Origin: Butyrivibrio fibrisolvens 16/4
Lineage (GTDB): Bacteria > Bacillota > Clostridia > Lachnospirales > Lachnospiraceae
Direction of reading: 5' to 3'
DNA: 64,000 bases
Assembly (NCBI GenBank): GCA_000209815.1
Contig: FP929036.1
Location: 745,658 to 809,657 of the forward strand
The notes under the pieces were generated by a model, which worked only from the letters and a program-made list of their open reading frames with translations, ran no database searches and was not told the DNA's origin. Below are positions 17,712 to 27,769 of the stretch, piece after piece. The number at the start of each line of letters is the position of its first letter. Within the stretch, counting starts at the first letter, position 1. Both the position numbers and the translations under genes were made by a program.

Positions 17712-19211
17712 ATGAAAACACAGCTTAACTACAAATTTTGGTTCTGCACAGGTTCGCAGGATCTCTACGGTGATGAATGTTTAGCACACGTAGCAGCACA
17801 CTCAAAGGAGATAGTAGAGTGCCTCAACAAATCAGGCGTTCTTCCATTCGAAGTAGTTTGGAAGCCAACAATGATTACAAACGAAGTAATCAGACGTACT
17901 TTCAATGAGGCAAACAATGATGAGACTTGTGCTGGCGTAATCACTTGGATGCACACATTCTCACCTGCAAAATCTTGGATTCTTGGCCATCAGGAGCTTA
18001 GAAAGCCTCTTTGCCATCTTCACACACAGTACAATCGTGAGATTCCTTACGAGACAATGGATATGGATTTCATGAATGAAAATCAGGCTGCTCACGGCGA
18101 CAGAGAGTACGCTCATATTCTTTCAAGAATGGGTATCGAGAGAAAGACTATCGTTGGCTATTGGCAGGACAAAGAAGTACAGGAGAAGCTTGCTTCTTGG
18201 ATGCGCACAGCAATCGGTATTGTGGAATCTAGCCATATCCGTGTAATGAGAATTGCTGATAATATGCGTAATGTTGCTGTTACAGAAGGTGATAAGGTAG
18301 AGGCTCAGCTTAAGTTTGGCTGGGAGGTAGATGCTTATCCAGTAAATGAGATTGCTGAGGCAGTTGCTGCAGTATCTCAGTCAGATATAAATGCACTTGT
18401 AGATGAATATTATGGTAAATACGATATTTGCCTTGAGGGACGTAATCCAGAGGAGTTCAGAAGACATGTAGCTGTTCAGGCTCAGATTGAGCTTGGCTTT
18501 GAGAGATTCCTTGAGGAGAAGAACTATCAGGCAATCGTAACACACTTCGGTGACCTTGGCGCATTACAGCAGCTCCCAGGTCTTGCTATTCAGCGTCTTA
18601 TGGAAAAGGGCTATGGCTTTGGCGCAGAAGGTGACTGGAAGGTAGCAGCTATGATTCGCCTTATGAAAATTATGACCACAGGTATGAAGGATGCTAAGGG
18701 TACTTCAATGCTCGAGGACTACACATACAATCTTGTAAAGGGCAAGGAAGGCATTATTCAGGCACATATGCTTGAGATTTGCCCAACAATTTCAGATGGC
18801 CCAATCCAGATTAAGTGCCAGCCACTTTCAATGGGAGACAGAGAGGATCCAGCTCGTCTTGTATTCCAGTCTAAGGAGGGACGTGGTATAGCTACATCAC
18901 TTATCGATTTAGGAAATCGCTTCCGTCTCATTATTCAGGATGTGGATTGCAAGAAGGTAGAGAAGCCTCTTCCAAAGCTTCCTACAGCTATCAATTTCTG
19001 GACACCACAGCCTGATTTCTATACAGGTACAGAGGCGTGGCTTCTTGCAGGTGGCGCACATCATACAGCATTTACTTATGATCTTACTGCTGAGCAGATG
19101 GGAGATTGGGCTGCAGCTATGGGAATTGAGGCAGTTTACATTGATGCCGATACAAAGATTCGCGACTTTAAGCGTGATCTTGCACTTGGAAGTCTGGTAT
19201 ATGGAAAGTAA
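17712..19211 (+). CDS. araA: L-arabinose isomerase
   Basis: 499 residues, L-arabinose to L-ribulose, cytoplasmic and Mn-dependent. Opens with FWFCTGSQDLYGDE. THFGDLGALQQLPGLAIQRL, GYGFGAEGDWKVAA and GGAHHTAFTYDL hold the conserved acidic and His ligands. I start at 17712 after TTGGAGGG rather than the in-frame alternative at 17697. First structural gene of the arabinose operon, full length. Confidence 0.97.
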   Translation: MKTQLNYKFWFCTGSQDLYGDECLAHVAAHSKEIVECLNKSGVLPFEVVWKPTMITNEVIRRTFNEANNDETCAGVITWMHTFSPAKSWILGHQELRKPLCHLHTQYNREIPYETMDMDFMNENQAAHGDREYAHILSRMGIERKTIVGYWQDKEVQEKLASWMRTAIGIVESSHIRVMRIADNMRNVAVTEGDKVEAQLKFGWEVDAYPVNEIAEAVAAVSQSDINALVDEYYGKYDICLEGRNPEEFRRHVAVQAQIELGFERFLEEKNYQAIVTHFGDLGALQQLPGLAIQRLMEKGYGFGAEGDWKVAAMIRLMKIMTTGMKDAKGTSMLEDYTYNLVKGKEGIIQAHMLEICPTISDGPIQIKCQPLSMGDREDPARLVFQSKEGRGIATSLIDLGNRFRLIIQDVDCKKVEKPLPKLPTAINFWTPQPDFYTGTEAWLLAGGAHHTAFTYDLTAEQMGDWAAAMGIEAVYIDADTKIRDFKRDLALGSLVYGK

Positions 19212-19343
19212 AAATCTTGCCATTAGTTAGACATTAATTTGATTGTGGTTATATGAACCTAGTACTAGAATTGATAACATAAACACAATTGATTAAAATA
19301 ATGGCTCAAGTATTTGAGCATGTAGAAAGAAGGAGAAAAAGAA

Positions 19344-20000
19344 ATGAAGTTATTCGTTGATACTGGAAAAATTGAGGACATTAAGAAGGCAAATGATCTT
19401 GGAGTAATCTGTGGTGTTACTACAAATCCATCACTTATCGCAAAAGAGGGTGGACGTTCACAGGAAGAAATCCTTAAGGAAATTGCTTCAATCGTAGATG
19501 GACCTATCTCAGGCGAGGTTAAGGCTACTACTGTCGATGCTGAGGGTATGATTAAGGAAGGCCGTGAGATTGCTGCTATGCATCCAAACATGGTTGTAAA
19601 GATTCCTATGACTGCAGAGGGACTTAAGGCTGTAAAGGTTCTCTCATCAGAGGGCATCAAGACAAATGTTACACTTATCTTCTCAGCAAACCAGGCTATC
19701 CTTGCTGCAAATGCTGGGGCTACTTATGTATCACCATTCCTTGGCAGACTTGATGATATCAACATGGCAGGTATTGATCTTATCCGCGATATCGCTGAAA
19801 TCTTTGATATCTATGGATATGAGACAGAAATCATTGCTGCATCAGTTCGTAACCCAATTCACGTTACAGACTGCGCACTTGCAGGTGCTCACATTGCAAC
19901 AGTACCATACTCTGTAATCGAGACAATGATTAATCATCCACTTACAACTGCAGGTATCGAGAAATTCCAGAAGGATTACATCGCAGTATTCGGAGAGTAA
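19344..20000 (+). CDS. Transaldolase / fructose-6-phosphate aldolase family
   Basis: 218 residues, the short TalC/Fsa type. [16 protein letters not shown] at the N-terminus, [13 protein letters not shown], the Schiff-base Lys in [17 protein letters not shown] and SPFLGRLDD. It interconverts sugar phosphates downstream of xylulose-5-phosphate, which explains its place between araA and araB. Transaldolase and F6P aldolase activity cannot be separated by eye. AGAAGGAG ribosome site. Confidence 0.92.
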   Translation: MKLFVDTGKIEDIKKANDLGVICGVTTNPSLIAKEGGRSQEEILKEIASIVDGPISGEVKATTVDAEGMIKEGREIAAMHPNMVVKIPMTAEGLKAVKVLSSEGIKTNVTLIFSANQAILAANAGATYVSPFLGRLDDINMAGIDLIRDIAEIFDIYGYETEIIAASVRNPIHVTDCALAGAHIATVPYSVIETMINHPLTTAGIEKFQKDYIAVFGE

Positions 20001-20027
20001 TAAAATAACTAAGGGGGAATTTACGGT

Positions 20028-21622
20028 ATGAATATTAACGAAATAATTGCGGAGGGTAAACGCACTGCCCTCGGTATTGAGTTTGGTTCTACACGAATCA
20101 AGGCCGTTCTTGTAGACGAGGACAACAAGGTTCTCGCCCAAGGAGACCACGAGTGGGAGAACCATCTTGATAATGGCATCTGGACATACCCACTTGAAGA
20201 GGTATGGGCAGGTGTACAGGATTGCTACGCAAAGCTTAAAAAGATGTAAATGACAAGTACGATGTTAAGCTTACAAAGCTCGGAGCAATCGGCTTTTCAG
20301 CTATGATGCATGGTTATCTTGCATTTGATAAAGATGATAATCTTTTGGTTCCATTTAGAACCTGGAGAAATACTATTACTGGAGAGGCAGCTGCCGAGCT
20401 TTCTAAAGAGCTTAACTTCAATATGCCACAGCGCTGGAGCATTTCACATTACTACCAGTGCATCCTTAATAAGGAGCCACATGTACCAAATGTTGCTTAC
20501 TTTATGACACTTGCAGTGTACGTTCACTACAAGATGACAGGCAAGAAGGTAGCAGGCGTTGGCGAAGCATCTGGAATGTTCCCAATCGACTCAAAGACAT
20601 GCCAGTATGACAAAGCTATGCTTGAGAAATTCAACAAGCTTGCAGCAGCACATGGCGTAAATACAAAGGTAGAGGATCTTCTTCCACAGGTACTTGTAGC
20701 AGGTGATGATGCTGGTACACTTACAGAGGAAGGTGCAAAGCTTCTTGACCCATCTGGAGATTTACAGCCAGGATGCCCACTTGCTCCACCAGAAGGTGAT
20801 GCAGGTACAGGTATGGTTGCTACAAATGCAGTATCGGTAGGTACAGGTAATGTATCAGCTGGTACATCAGTATTCTCTATGGTTGTTTTGGAGAAGGCAC
20901 TTTCAAAGCCATACGAGGAAATTGATATGGTAACAACACCTACAGGCGAGGCAGTTGCAATGGTTCACTGCAACAACTGTACATCAGATCTTAACTCTTG
21001 GATTGGTATTTTCAAGGAGTTTGCAGATGCCTTTGGTGTAGATATTTCAATGAATGATATTTACGGAACACTTTATCGCAAGGCTCTTACAGAAGATGCA
21101 AACTGCGGTGGTGTACTCTCATACAACTACTTTGGTGGTGAGCCAGTAGTTGGTGTAAACGAAGGACGTCCAATGGTTGTTCGTCAGCCAGATGCAAAGT
21201 TTACACTTGCAAACTTTATGCGTTCAAATCTTTACGGAGCACTTGGTGTTCTTAAGATTGGTAACGATATTCTCTTAAAGCAGGAGAAGGTTAATATCAA
21301 ATCAATCACAGGCCATGGCGGATTCTTTAAGACAAAGGGTGTAGGTCAGTCTGTACTTGCAGCAGCTCTTAATGCACCTATCACTGTAATGGCAACTGCT
21401 GGTGAAGGTGGTGCCTGGGGTATGGCTGTACTTGCAAACTACTGCATCCGTGACGACAAATCACAGAAGCTTCAGAGCTATCTTGATGAAAAGGTATTTG
21501 CGGGACAGGAATCTACTACTATGGAGCCAGACCCAGAGATGGTTAAGGGCTACGATGAGTGGATAGCAGAATATCGTAAAGGTTTGAAGGCTGAGGCTGC
21601 TGCCGTAGATAATTGGAGATAA
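20028..21622 (+). CDS. araB: Ribulokinase-like FGGY kinase (one-base frameshift)
   Basis: FGGY-family kinase phosphorylating L-ribulose. ATP-fold start [34 protein letters not shown] and [14 protein letters not shown] in the middle, [20 protein letters not shown] near the end. The frame breaks after KLKKM. One extra A in the A5 run at 20228-20232 joins it to [20 protein letters not shown] and gives 531 residues. I treat this as a read error because araA, tal and araD are intact. Four bases precede araD. Confidence 0.9.
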
Positions 21623-21626
21623 TGAT

Positions 21627-22322
21627 ATGTTAGAAGAACTTAAGAAACAGGTTTATGAAGCAAATATGGAGCTTCCTAAGAGAGGTCTTGTTACTTATAC
21701 ATGGGGAAATGTTTCAGGAATCGACAGAGCTTCCGGAATCTTTGCTATCAAGCCATCTGGCGTGGAGTACGAGGATTTAAAGCCAGAGGATATGGTGCTT
21801 GTAAATCTTGATGGCGAGGTTGTAGAAGGTAAGTATCGTCCTAGCTCAGACACAGCTACACACTGCGAGCTTTACAAGAAATACGAGAATATTGGTGGCG
21901 TTGTTCACACACATTCTACTTATGCTGTAGCTTGGGCTCAGGCTGGAAGAGATATTCCTCTTTATGGTACAACCCACGCAGATTATTTCTGCGGAACAAT
22001 CCCTTGCACAAGAAATCTTACTGAGAAAGAAATTGATGAGGCTTATGAGGTTAACACAGGAAAGGTCATCATCGAGACTTTCGAGGATAGAGGCATTAAT
22101 ACAAAGTATGTGCCAGGTGTTATCTGCAAGAACCACGGCCCATTCACTTGGGGCAAGGATGCAGATCAGGCAGTATATAATGCAGTAGTACTTGAAGAGG
22201 TTGCAAAGATGGCTCTCTTCACAGAGCAGGTTAATCCACAGGTTCAGCCAGCTCCAGACTGCATTAGAGACAAGCATTTCAACCGTAAGCATGGCGCTAA
22301 TGCTTATTACGGACAGAACTAA
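21627..22322 (+). CDS. araD: L-ribulose-5-phosphate 4-epimerase
   Basis: 231-residue class II aldolase-fold zinc enzyme making D-xylulose-5-phosphate. Phosphate loop GNVSGIDR, zinc ligands in [12 protein letters not shown], catalytic region TTHADYF, and a third His in KNHGPFTWG. Follows araB by 4 bases (coupled translation likely). A terminator at 22334 closes the operon. Confidence 0.96.
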   Translation: MLEELKKQVYEANMELPKRGLVTYTWGNVSGIDRASGIFAIKPSGVEYEDLKPEDMVLVNLDGEVVEGKYRPSSDTATHCELYKKYENIGGVVHTHSTYAVAWAQAGRDIPLYGTTHADYFCGTIPCTRNLTEKEIDEAYEVNTGKVIIETFEDRGINTKYVPGVICKNHGPFTWGKDADQAVYNAVVLEEVAKMALFTEQVNPQVQPAPDCIRDKHFNRKHGANAYYGQN

Positions 22323-22333
22323 ATCAAAATAAT

Positions 22334-22368
22334 AAAAGCGACTGACGTTTTGCCAGTCGCTTTTTGTG
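22334..22368 (+). terminator. Terminator of the arabinose operon
   Basis: AAAAGCGACTG and CAGTCGCTTTTT pair around a 9-nt loop, followed by T residues. It also faces the convergent amidase gene. Confidence 0.85.
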
Positions 22369-22378
22369 TCCTATAAAA

Positions 22379-23124
22379 TTACTTTTGAGCAAAGTAGCTA
22401 TCGATTCCTGATACGATACCATCAGATACTTTCTGTAGGTACTCTGTATCATTCAAAAGTTGCTCATCTGCTTCATTATTTAAATTTCCAATTACAACTA
22501 CTGCATTAGGAATAGTGCACCAGTTGATTCCCATTAATTCATCTGTTTCTTTAACTTTATATTTTTTATTAGAAGTTTTCTCTGCCATACTTCCTAAAAG
22601 AGTATCTGCTAATAATCTGGAATTTCTATAAGATTTATAGTTATAAGGATTGTCCTCAGTTTCACATAATACCAGGATGCCTTCGTCCTCACTCTTTTGG
22701 CTGCTGGCGTGAATGCTGATATATAAATCTGCTTCAAGAGTATTGGCGAACATTGCTCTATCCACGTTTGACATATCAACATCATTTGTACTTCTGGTGA
22801 GCTCTACCTTATATCCGCTGTCCTTGAGTAATTGCTGAACTTTCAGAGCTACACGCAAATTAAGGGTACACTCATCAATTCCTGTAGTAGCACCCGTAGC
22901 TCCTGTCATATTCTCCGTAATTCTAGTCCAGTCTCCAGGGCCGATAGATTCCTTCTTTGCAGATTCGATACTCTGGCAACCTGGGTCAATTACTATTAAG
23001 TGAGAAGCCTTGTCAGAGACTGTGTTGCCTTCCTTAGCCTGAACATTCACTGAACTGCACACTAAGGCGAAAAACAGGAGAATTACCATTGCCGTTGCAT
23101 TTAATTTTTTAGTCTAATAATCAT
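22379..23124 (-). CDS. Amidase_3-like secreted protein with altered active site
   Basis: N-acetylmuramoyl-L-alanine amidase fold with signal peptide. One extra base in the T6 run at 23105-23110 joins the start at 23124 (GGGAGTG upstream) to the main frame, giving 248 residues. Family landmarks: IDPG, then SIHAS for the second zinc His. The first zinc His is Cys (IDPGCQ) and the catalytic Glu region reads NAVVVIGNLNN, with Val where Glu is expected. It is likely catalytically dead or strongly impaired, perhaps a wall-binding or regulatory homologue. Confidence 0.8.
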
Positions 23125-23241
23125 GGAAAACACTCCCTTCTAAAGAATTCTAACCCTAGTATTATTATCGGCGTTTTATGTGAAAAATATATGTTATTTT
23201 AAGGAGAAAAATAATGTTAAACGATTAAGTTTTCTCAGGTT

Positions 23242-24396
23242 TTACAAATAATAGTTGGTAAAGCCCATATCGATTAATCTATTTGTTTCATAGTAACGCA
23301 TTGAGATGGTATTTCCGTCAAACATCTTTCTATTTTTGGCTCCAAGAACAACCGATATAACAGTCTTTTCGTTTTGCTTTGCGACACATACCAGACACTG
23401 ACCAGCGCGGTTTGCTGTACCAGTCTTGCCTCCTATTACATAAGGGTTATAGTAGCCACTTGTTGGATTAATGATAGCATCTGTGTTTTCTAGCACCCTA
23501 GGGGTAGCACAAAGATTGGTAGCAGGAAGAACTGCATTACTCACATTAAAGTATTTATTAAACAAAGGATGCTTGATGGCGTTTGCGGTAATTAGATATA
23601 GACTATAAGCGTTTGTATACATATTTTTATCAGGGTAGCCAGATGGGTTTGTAAAGTTAGTGTTAGTACATCCGAGAGCAGCAGCCTTCACGTTCATCAT
23701 TGAAACAAAATCAGGTACAGAACCAGCCACCACTTCTGCAAGCACATTGCAGGAATGACAATCAGAACTAACCATCATTGCCGTGAGAAGCTGGTCAATG
23801 TTGAAAACTTCTCCAGCCTGAATCCTAGGCGATACGTGACTGGCATCCAGTGGCATACCAGCGATTGCTGTAGGAGATACAATGACCGGTGTTTCAAGTG
23901 AAATCTGCCCGGCCTCGATAGCTTCTATAGTAAGTAATGCAGTCATAATCTTGGTTGTGCTGGCTGGCTCTAAAATATCAGTAGCACCCTGAGAATATAA
24001 AGCCTTACCAGTTGTTGCATTCATAACCAGGGCTGCCCTTGCATCCAAGGATGTTATTTTATAAGCAGTTGTATTTGCCTGCATAGAAAGTGCTTTTTGT
24101 GATACGAAGTATGGCACTCCCTTTATGTCGATTCTCCAATATCCGTTGTCAGTTTTTCCTGTAACCAATACAGGAGTATTAACTGGAAGTGTAGTAACAA
24201 AAGTTGCAGGATCTGCATCTGAAAATACCTCTGTACCATTGCAGGATAATAGAGAGCCGTTTCCTTCTGTTATAGTATAAGAAGCAGCTCTTGCACACAT
24301 TTTGTTTTCTGGCATAAATGCCATCAAAAGTGAGATAATAAAGAATGATACAATAAATTTAGAGATAATCTTTTTAATAGAAATAAGATTTCGCAT
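23242..24396 (-). CDS. D-alanyl-D-alanine carboxypeptidase with N-terminal SH3-like domain
   Basis: 384 residues. Signal anchor at 10-30, an SH3-like segment to ~95, then the S11 serine peptidase domain with SxxK in ASTTKIMTA, SxN in SSDCHSCN and KTG in GGKTGTANRAG. It trims terminal D-Ala from muropeptide stems outside the membrane. GGGGAGGG precedes the ATG. The PBP5 C-terminal domain is absent, as in DacF-like short forms. Confidence 0.92.
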   Translation of the reverse strand: MRNLISIKKIISKFIVSFFIISLLMAFMPENKMCARAASYTITEGNGSLLSCNGTEVFSDADPATFVTTLPVNTPVLVTGKTDNGYWRIDIKGVPYFVSQKALSMQANTTAYKITSLDARAALVMNATTGKALYSQGATDILEPASTTKIMTALLTIEAIEAGQISLETPVIVSPTAIAGMPLDASHVSPRIQAGEVFNIDQLLTAMMVSSDCHSCNVLAEVVAGSVPDFVSMMNVKAAALGCTNTNFTNPSGYPDKNMYTNAYSLYLITANAIKHPLFNKYFNVSNAVLPATNLCATPRVLENTDAIINPTSGYYNPYVIGGKTGTANRAGQCLVCVAKQNEKTVISVVLGAKNRKMFDGNTISMRYYETNRLIDMGFTNYYL

Positions 24397-24484
24397 AACA
24401 TAACCCTCCCCATTTAATTAGCTACTATAATTGTAGCAGATAGGCCTGTTTTACCTCAATGGAGAATAATTCACAAAAAAAGTG

Positions 24485-24540
24485 TTGACAAACAAAATTA
24501 AATTGCGTACAATCGAAACATAAAATCGATTGCGCACAAT
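24485..24540 (+). promoter_or_regulatory. Glutathione peroxidase promoter with tandem MarR-like operators
   Basis: TTGACA (24485-24490), 17-bp spacer, TACAAT (24508-24513). ATTGCGTACAAT (24502-24513) overlaps the -10 and ATTGCGCACAAT (24529-24540) lies over the start region. Both are near-palindromic with ATTG/CAAT arms, the form used by MarR/OhrR repressors. Confidence 0.65.
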
Positions 24541-24593
24541 TTATACTAAATCAGAACCAAAAAGTGATTATAAAGAAAACGGAGGTTTACACA

Positions 24594-25136
24594 ATGGGAT
24601 TCTATGATTTATCAGTTGAAAAGACTAATGGTGAGATGCTTTCAATGAAGGAATTCGAAGGCAAGGTTGTAATGGTAGTTAACACAGCTACAGGCTGTGG
24701 TTTTACACCACACTACAAGGATATCGAGCGTATCTACGAGACATATCACGATAAGGGATTTGAGGTAGTAGATGTTCCTTGTAATCAGTTTGCAGGCCAG
24801 ACACCAGGAAACGATGAAGAAATCCATGAATTTTGCCAGCTCAACTACAATACTCAGTTCCCACAGATGAAGAAGACAGATGTTAACGGTGAGAACGCTA
24901 CTGAGTTATTCAAGTATCTTAAGTCTCAGAAGGGCTTCGAAGGCTTTGGAAAGGGACCAGCTGCTCTTGCTATGGGCGTAATGCTTAAGAAGATTGATAA
25001 GGATTACAAGAACAACCCAGAAATCAAGTGGAACTTTACAAAGTTCATCATTGACCGTCAGGGTAATGTTGTAGCTCGTTTCGAGCCAACAGCTGATATG
25101 AAGAAGGTTGAGGAGTGTGTAGCATCTCTTATCTAA
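24594..25136 (+). CDS. Glutathione peroxidase family thiol peroxidase
   Basis: About 180 residues. Peroxidatic Cys in NTATGCGFTPHY (Cys instead of selenocysteine), the Gln region PCNQFAGQTPG, and WNFTKFIIDRQGNVV with the conserved Trp-Asn. It reduces peroxides, in bacteria usually with thioredoxin. Start at 24594 after GGAGG. The operator pair upstream suggests peroxide- or redox-linked derepression. Monocistronic by context. Confidence 0.95.
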   Translation: MGFYDLSVEKTNGEMLSMKEFEGKVVMVVNTATGCGFTPHYKDIERIYETYHDKGFEVVDVPCNQFAGQTPGNDEEIHEFCQLNYNTQFPQMKKTDVNGENATELFKYLKSQKGFEGFGKGPAALAMGVMLKKIDKDYKNNPEIKWNFTKFIIDRQGNVVARFEPTADMKKVEECVASLI

Positions 25137-25205
25137 TATAGGACTAGTCAATTAGACTCAAAATAGTTACAATTAAATCCGTGGGGAAAAGAATGGAGAT
25201 TTGTA

Positions 25206-27314
25206 ATGAAATTTGAGTATATTTTTGATAAGTTAAATAATTATAAGTCTAATCTCAGCAGAGAGTGGCTTTTGACAAATGGCCTTGGTGGATACGCTGG
25301 CAGTACTGTAATTGGTGCACACATGCGTACTCATCAGGGCTATTTGATTGCCAGCCTTCATCCACCGGTTGATAGATATCTTGTTTTTTCAAAGACAAAT
25401 GAACGACTGGTGTGTGGAAGCAGAATATATGACCTTACTACTGCACAGCACAAAGGCCCATATACAAGCGAATTCAATCAGGGCAATATGCACCTAAAGC
25501 TTTTTAAATATGATGGTGCCATTACCTATATATATGAGGCTGGTGGAATGCGTCTTACCAAAACTATCTCATTAGTATATGGTAAGAATCAGTGCGTTAT
25601 CGCATATACGTTAGAAAATAATGGTCCAGCAGCAGGTGTTGTTATCACCCCTCTTATGAATTTCAGAGAACACGGTGAACATATGACCGTTGATGATTTA
25701 CGATGGGAGCTTCCAGAGGAAGTGTTCCAGGAGATTCGTGATGAAGCCAGTGGCAATGTGGGCTTTTCTTACAAGCCGGTAGGACATTCTAATGTTCGTA
25801 TCTCATTGGTAAGTGCTGGTTGCGAAATGGTAAAGCGCAACAATATCTACGATGAAAATATGGAGCTTCAGTTTGAGCTGGATAATGAAGCAGATGGACT
25901 GGATTGCCATCTGAAACCATACGACTTTGTTATGGAGGTAGATGCAGGTGGAGTATCAAAGGCTTCATTTGTTTGTACTGTAGATGTTCGTGAGAGCGTA
26001 GGCAGAAAGAAGGGGGCATTTGATGCCATCCCTGTCATCGAAAAGGATACTGCATTTATTCAGGTGGAAAAGGCGAAGCAGAGAGTAGCAGACCTTATTG
26101 AGAAGGCAGATTTTGATGAGGAGGATGAATTGGCTCAGCTTCTTACAGTTGCTGCAGACCAGTTTATAGTTTCCCGTCGTTCTACAGGTGAGAAAACTGT
26201 TATGGCAGGCTATCCTTGGTTTACAGACTGGGGAAGAGATACCATGATTGCATTTACAGGTCTTTGTCTGGAAACAGGCAGATTTGATGATGCTAAATCT
26301 ATCCTTATATCCTTCTCAAAATACATTAAAAATGGACTGGTTCCTAATATGTTTCCAGATAATGGCAAGGAGCCACTTTACAATACTGCAGATGCATCTC
26401 TTTGGTACTTCTATGCAGTTTATAATTATTTGAAATACGTAAATACGGATGAAGCATGGAAGTTTGTAGAGGATGAAATTTTCCCAGGCCTTCAGGAAAT
26501 AATGGGTGCATATAGAAAGGGGACACTGTTCTCTATTGGAATGGATGATGATGCTCTTATGAGAGCAGGCTCAGGTCTCGATCAGGTTACCTGGATGGAT
26601 GTACGTATTGGCGATGAGGTTGTTACACCTCGCCACGGCAAGCCAGTAGAGATTAATGCTCTTTGGTACAATGCCCTTATGACAATGGAAGAAATCTCAC
26701 GAGGAATTGCCAGACGAACACACAACAAGCCAGAGAATTATCTTGCTTATGCTGGTGGATGTTCACAGCTTGCCATGTGGGTGAAGGAAGCATTTAACGA
26801 GGAATTCTGGTACGAAGAGGGTGGCTATCTCTACGATGTAGTAGGAGATGATTTTAAGGATGCATCCCTTCGTCCAAACCAGATATTTGCAGTAAGCCTT
26901 CCATTTACAATGTTAGACCCTGCCAAGGAAAAATCTGTTGTAAGGGTGCTTAAGGATAGATTATATGTAGGTGTAGGCCTGCGCTCCCTGGATGTGGACG
27001 ACCCACAGTATGTAGGAGTATATCAGGGGGCACTTGAAAAGCGTGACCACGCATATCATCAGGGAACAGCCTGGGGATTTTTGCTTGGGGCTTTCATTGA
27101 AAGTTACCTTAAGGTTGGTGGCGGCAGCCCTCAGTCTATAGAGGAGGCCAAGGCATTCTTTGAGCCAGTAGAAAAACATCTTCTTCAAAATTGCATAGGT
27201 TCTATATCAGAAATCTTCGATGGAAACGAACCACATTATGGCAGAGGCTGCTATGCACAGGCTTGGTCAGTTGGAGAAGTTCTCAGGGCTTACGCACTTT
27301 TAAAATCAAAATAA
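25206..27314 (+). CDS. Glycogen debranching enzyme (amylo-alpha-1,6-glucosidase type)
   Basis: 702 residues: GDE N-terminal beta domain (SREWLLTNGLGGYAGSTVIG) and C-terminal (alpha/alpha)6 barrel of the GH133-like family with GYPWFTDWGRDTMIAF and EINALWYNAL. The catalytic acids are presumably in FTDWGRD and the DGNEPHYGRGC region. It removes alpha-1,6 branch stubs from glycogen, cytoplasmic. GGAGA ribosome site. No other glycogen genes nearby. Confidence 0.9.
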   Translation: MKFEYIFDKLNNYKSNLSREWLLTNGLGGYAGSTVIGAHMRTHQGYLIASLHPPVDRYLVFSKTNERLVCGSRIYDLTTAQHKGPYTSEFNQGNMHLKLFKYDGAITYIYEAGGMRLTKTISLVYGKNQCVIAYTLENNGPAAGVVITPLMNFREHGEHMTVDDLRWELPEEVFQEIRDEASGNVGFSYKPVGHSNVRISLVSAGCEMVKRNNIYDENMELQFELDNEADGLDCHLKPYDFVMEVDAGGVSKASFVCTVDVRESVGRKKGAFDAIPVIEKDTAFIQVEKAKQRVADLIEKADFDEEDELAQLLTVAADQFIVSRRSTGEKTVMAGYPWFTDWGRDTMIAFTGLCLETGRFDDAKSILISFSKYIKNGLVPNMFPDNGKEPLYNTADASLWYFYAVYNYLKYVNTDEAWKFVEDEIFPGLQEIMGAYRKGTLFSIGMDDDALMRAGSGLDQVTWMDVRIGDEVVTPRHGKPVEINALWYNALMTMEEISRGIARRTHNKPENYLAYAGGCSQLAMWVKEAFNEEFWYEEGGYLYDVVGDDFKDASLRPNQIFAVSLPFTMLDPAKEKSVVRVLKDRLYVGVGLRSLDVDDPQYVGVYQGALEKRDHAYHQGTAWGFLLGAFIESYLKVGGGSPQSIEEAKAFFEPVEKHLLQNCIGSISEIFDGNEPHYGRGCYAQAWSVGEVLRAYALLKSK

Positions 27315-27405
27315 ATATCAGTTAGACAACACTGACTACCTTTTTTTGAGAATTTATGGTAAATTATCTTTGATAAATATATAGCTAACTATGGAGGATT
27401 TAAAT

Positions 27406-27672
27406 ATGTTACCAGAGCAGACAATTGAATTTAGATATGATACTCAGCTTCTTATTGAGGGAGAGGACCTTGATGAGGATGCTATCAATGATTACATCAC
27501 AGAGAACTTCAAGGGAGATTGTCTTCTTGCAGTAGGTGATGAAGAGCTTATCAAGATTCACTATCACACAAACGAGCCATGGAAGGTATTAGAGTATTGC
27601 CGTTCACTTGGCGAAATCTACGATATCGTAGTTGAGGATATGGATAGACAGGCTAGAGGGTTACAGGGTTAG
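27406..27672 (+). CDS. Stand-alone FakA/YloV C-terminal-like domain protein
   Basis: 88 residues resembling only the DAK1-like C-terminal part of the fatty-acid kinase FakA: FRYDTQLLIEGEDLDEDAI, LLAVGDEELIKIHYHTNEPW and VLEYCRSLGEIYDI. The kinase (DhaL-like) and middle domains are missing. GGAGG is placed 8 bases before the ATG at 27406, so I prefer that to the ATG at 27391. It may partner a FakA-like kinase or bind FakB-type proteins in trans (inference). Confidence 0.7.
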   Translation: MLPEQTIEFRYDTQLLIEGEDLDEDAINDYITENFKGDCLLAVGDEELIKIHYHTNEPWKVLEYCRSLGEIYDIVVEDMDRQARGLQG

Positions 27673-27746
27673 CAGATAGGGGGAACCCGAAGGGGAGAAC
27701 CTGTCTGCCACAGCAGGCCCATTGCCGAAGGCAATTTGCATGGGCC
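27672..27746 (+). promoter_or_regulatory. Two-hairpin leader upstream of guaD
   Basis: Hairpin 1: GCAGATAGG with CCTGTCTGC, inner CCC-GAA-GGG. Hairpin 2: GGCCCAT with ATGGGCC, inner TGCC-GAA-GGCA, with a 6-nt bulge only on the 3' side. Same plan and shared CCATTGCC/GGCAAT core as the araA leader. It begins inside the stop region of the preceding gene. Confidence 0.5.
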
Positions 27747-27769
27747 TTGCTTTCCCGAAAGGAGTTTGA

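Noticed and set aside
20228-20232. Programmed frameshifting at the A5-G run in araB
   Set aside because: The same kind of lesion occurs in some 15 unrelated genes, so a sequence artefact is simpler than recoding.
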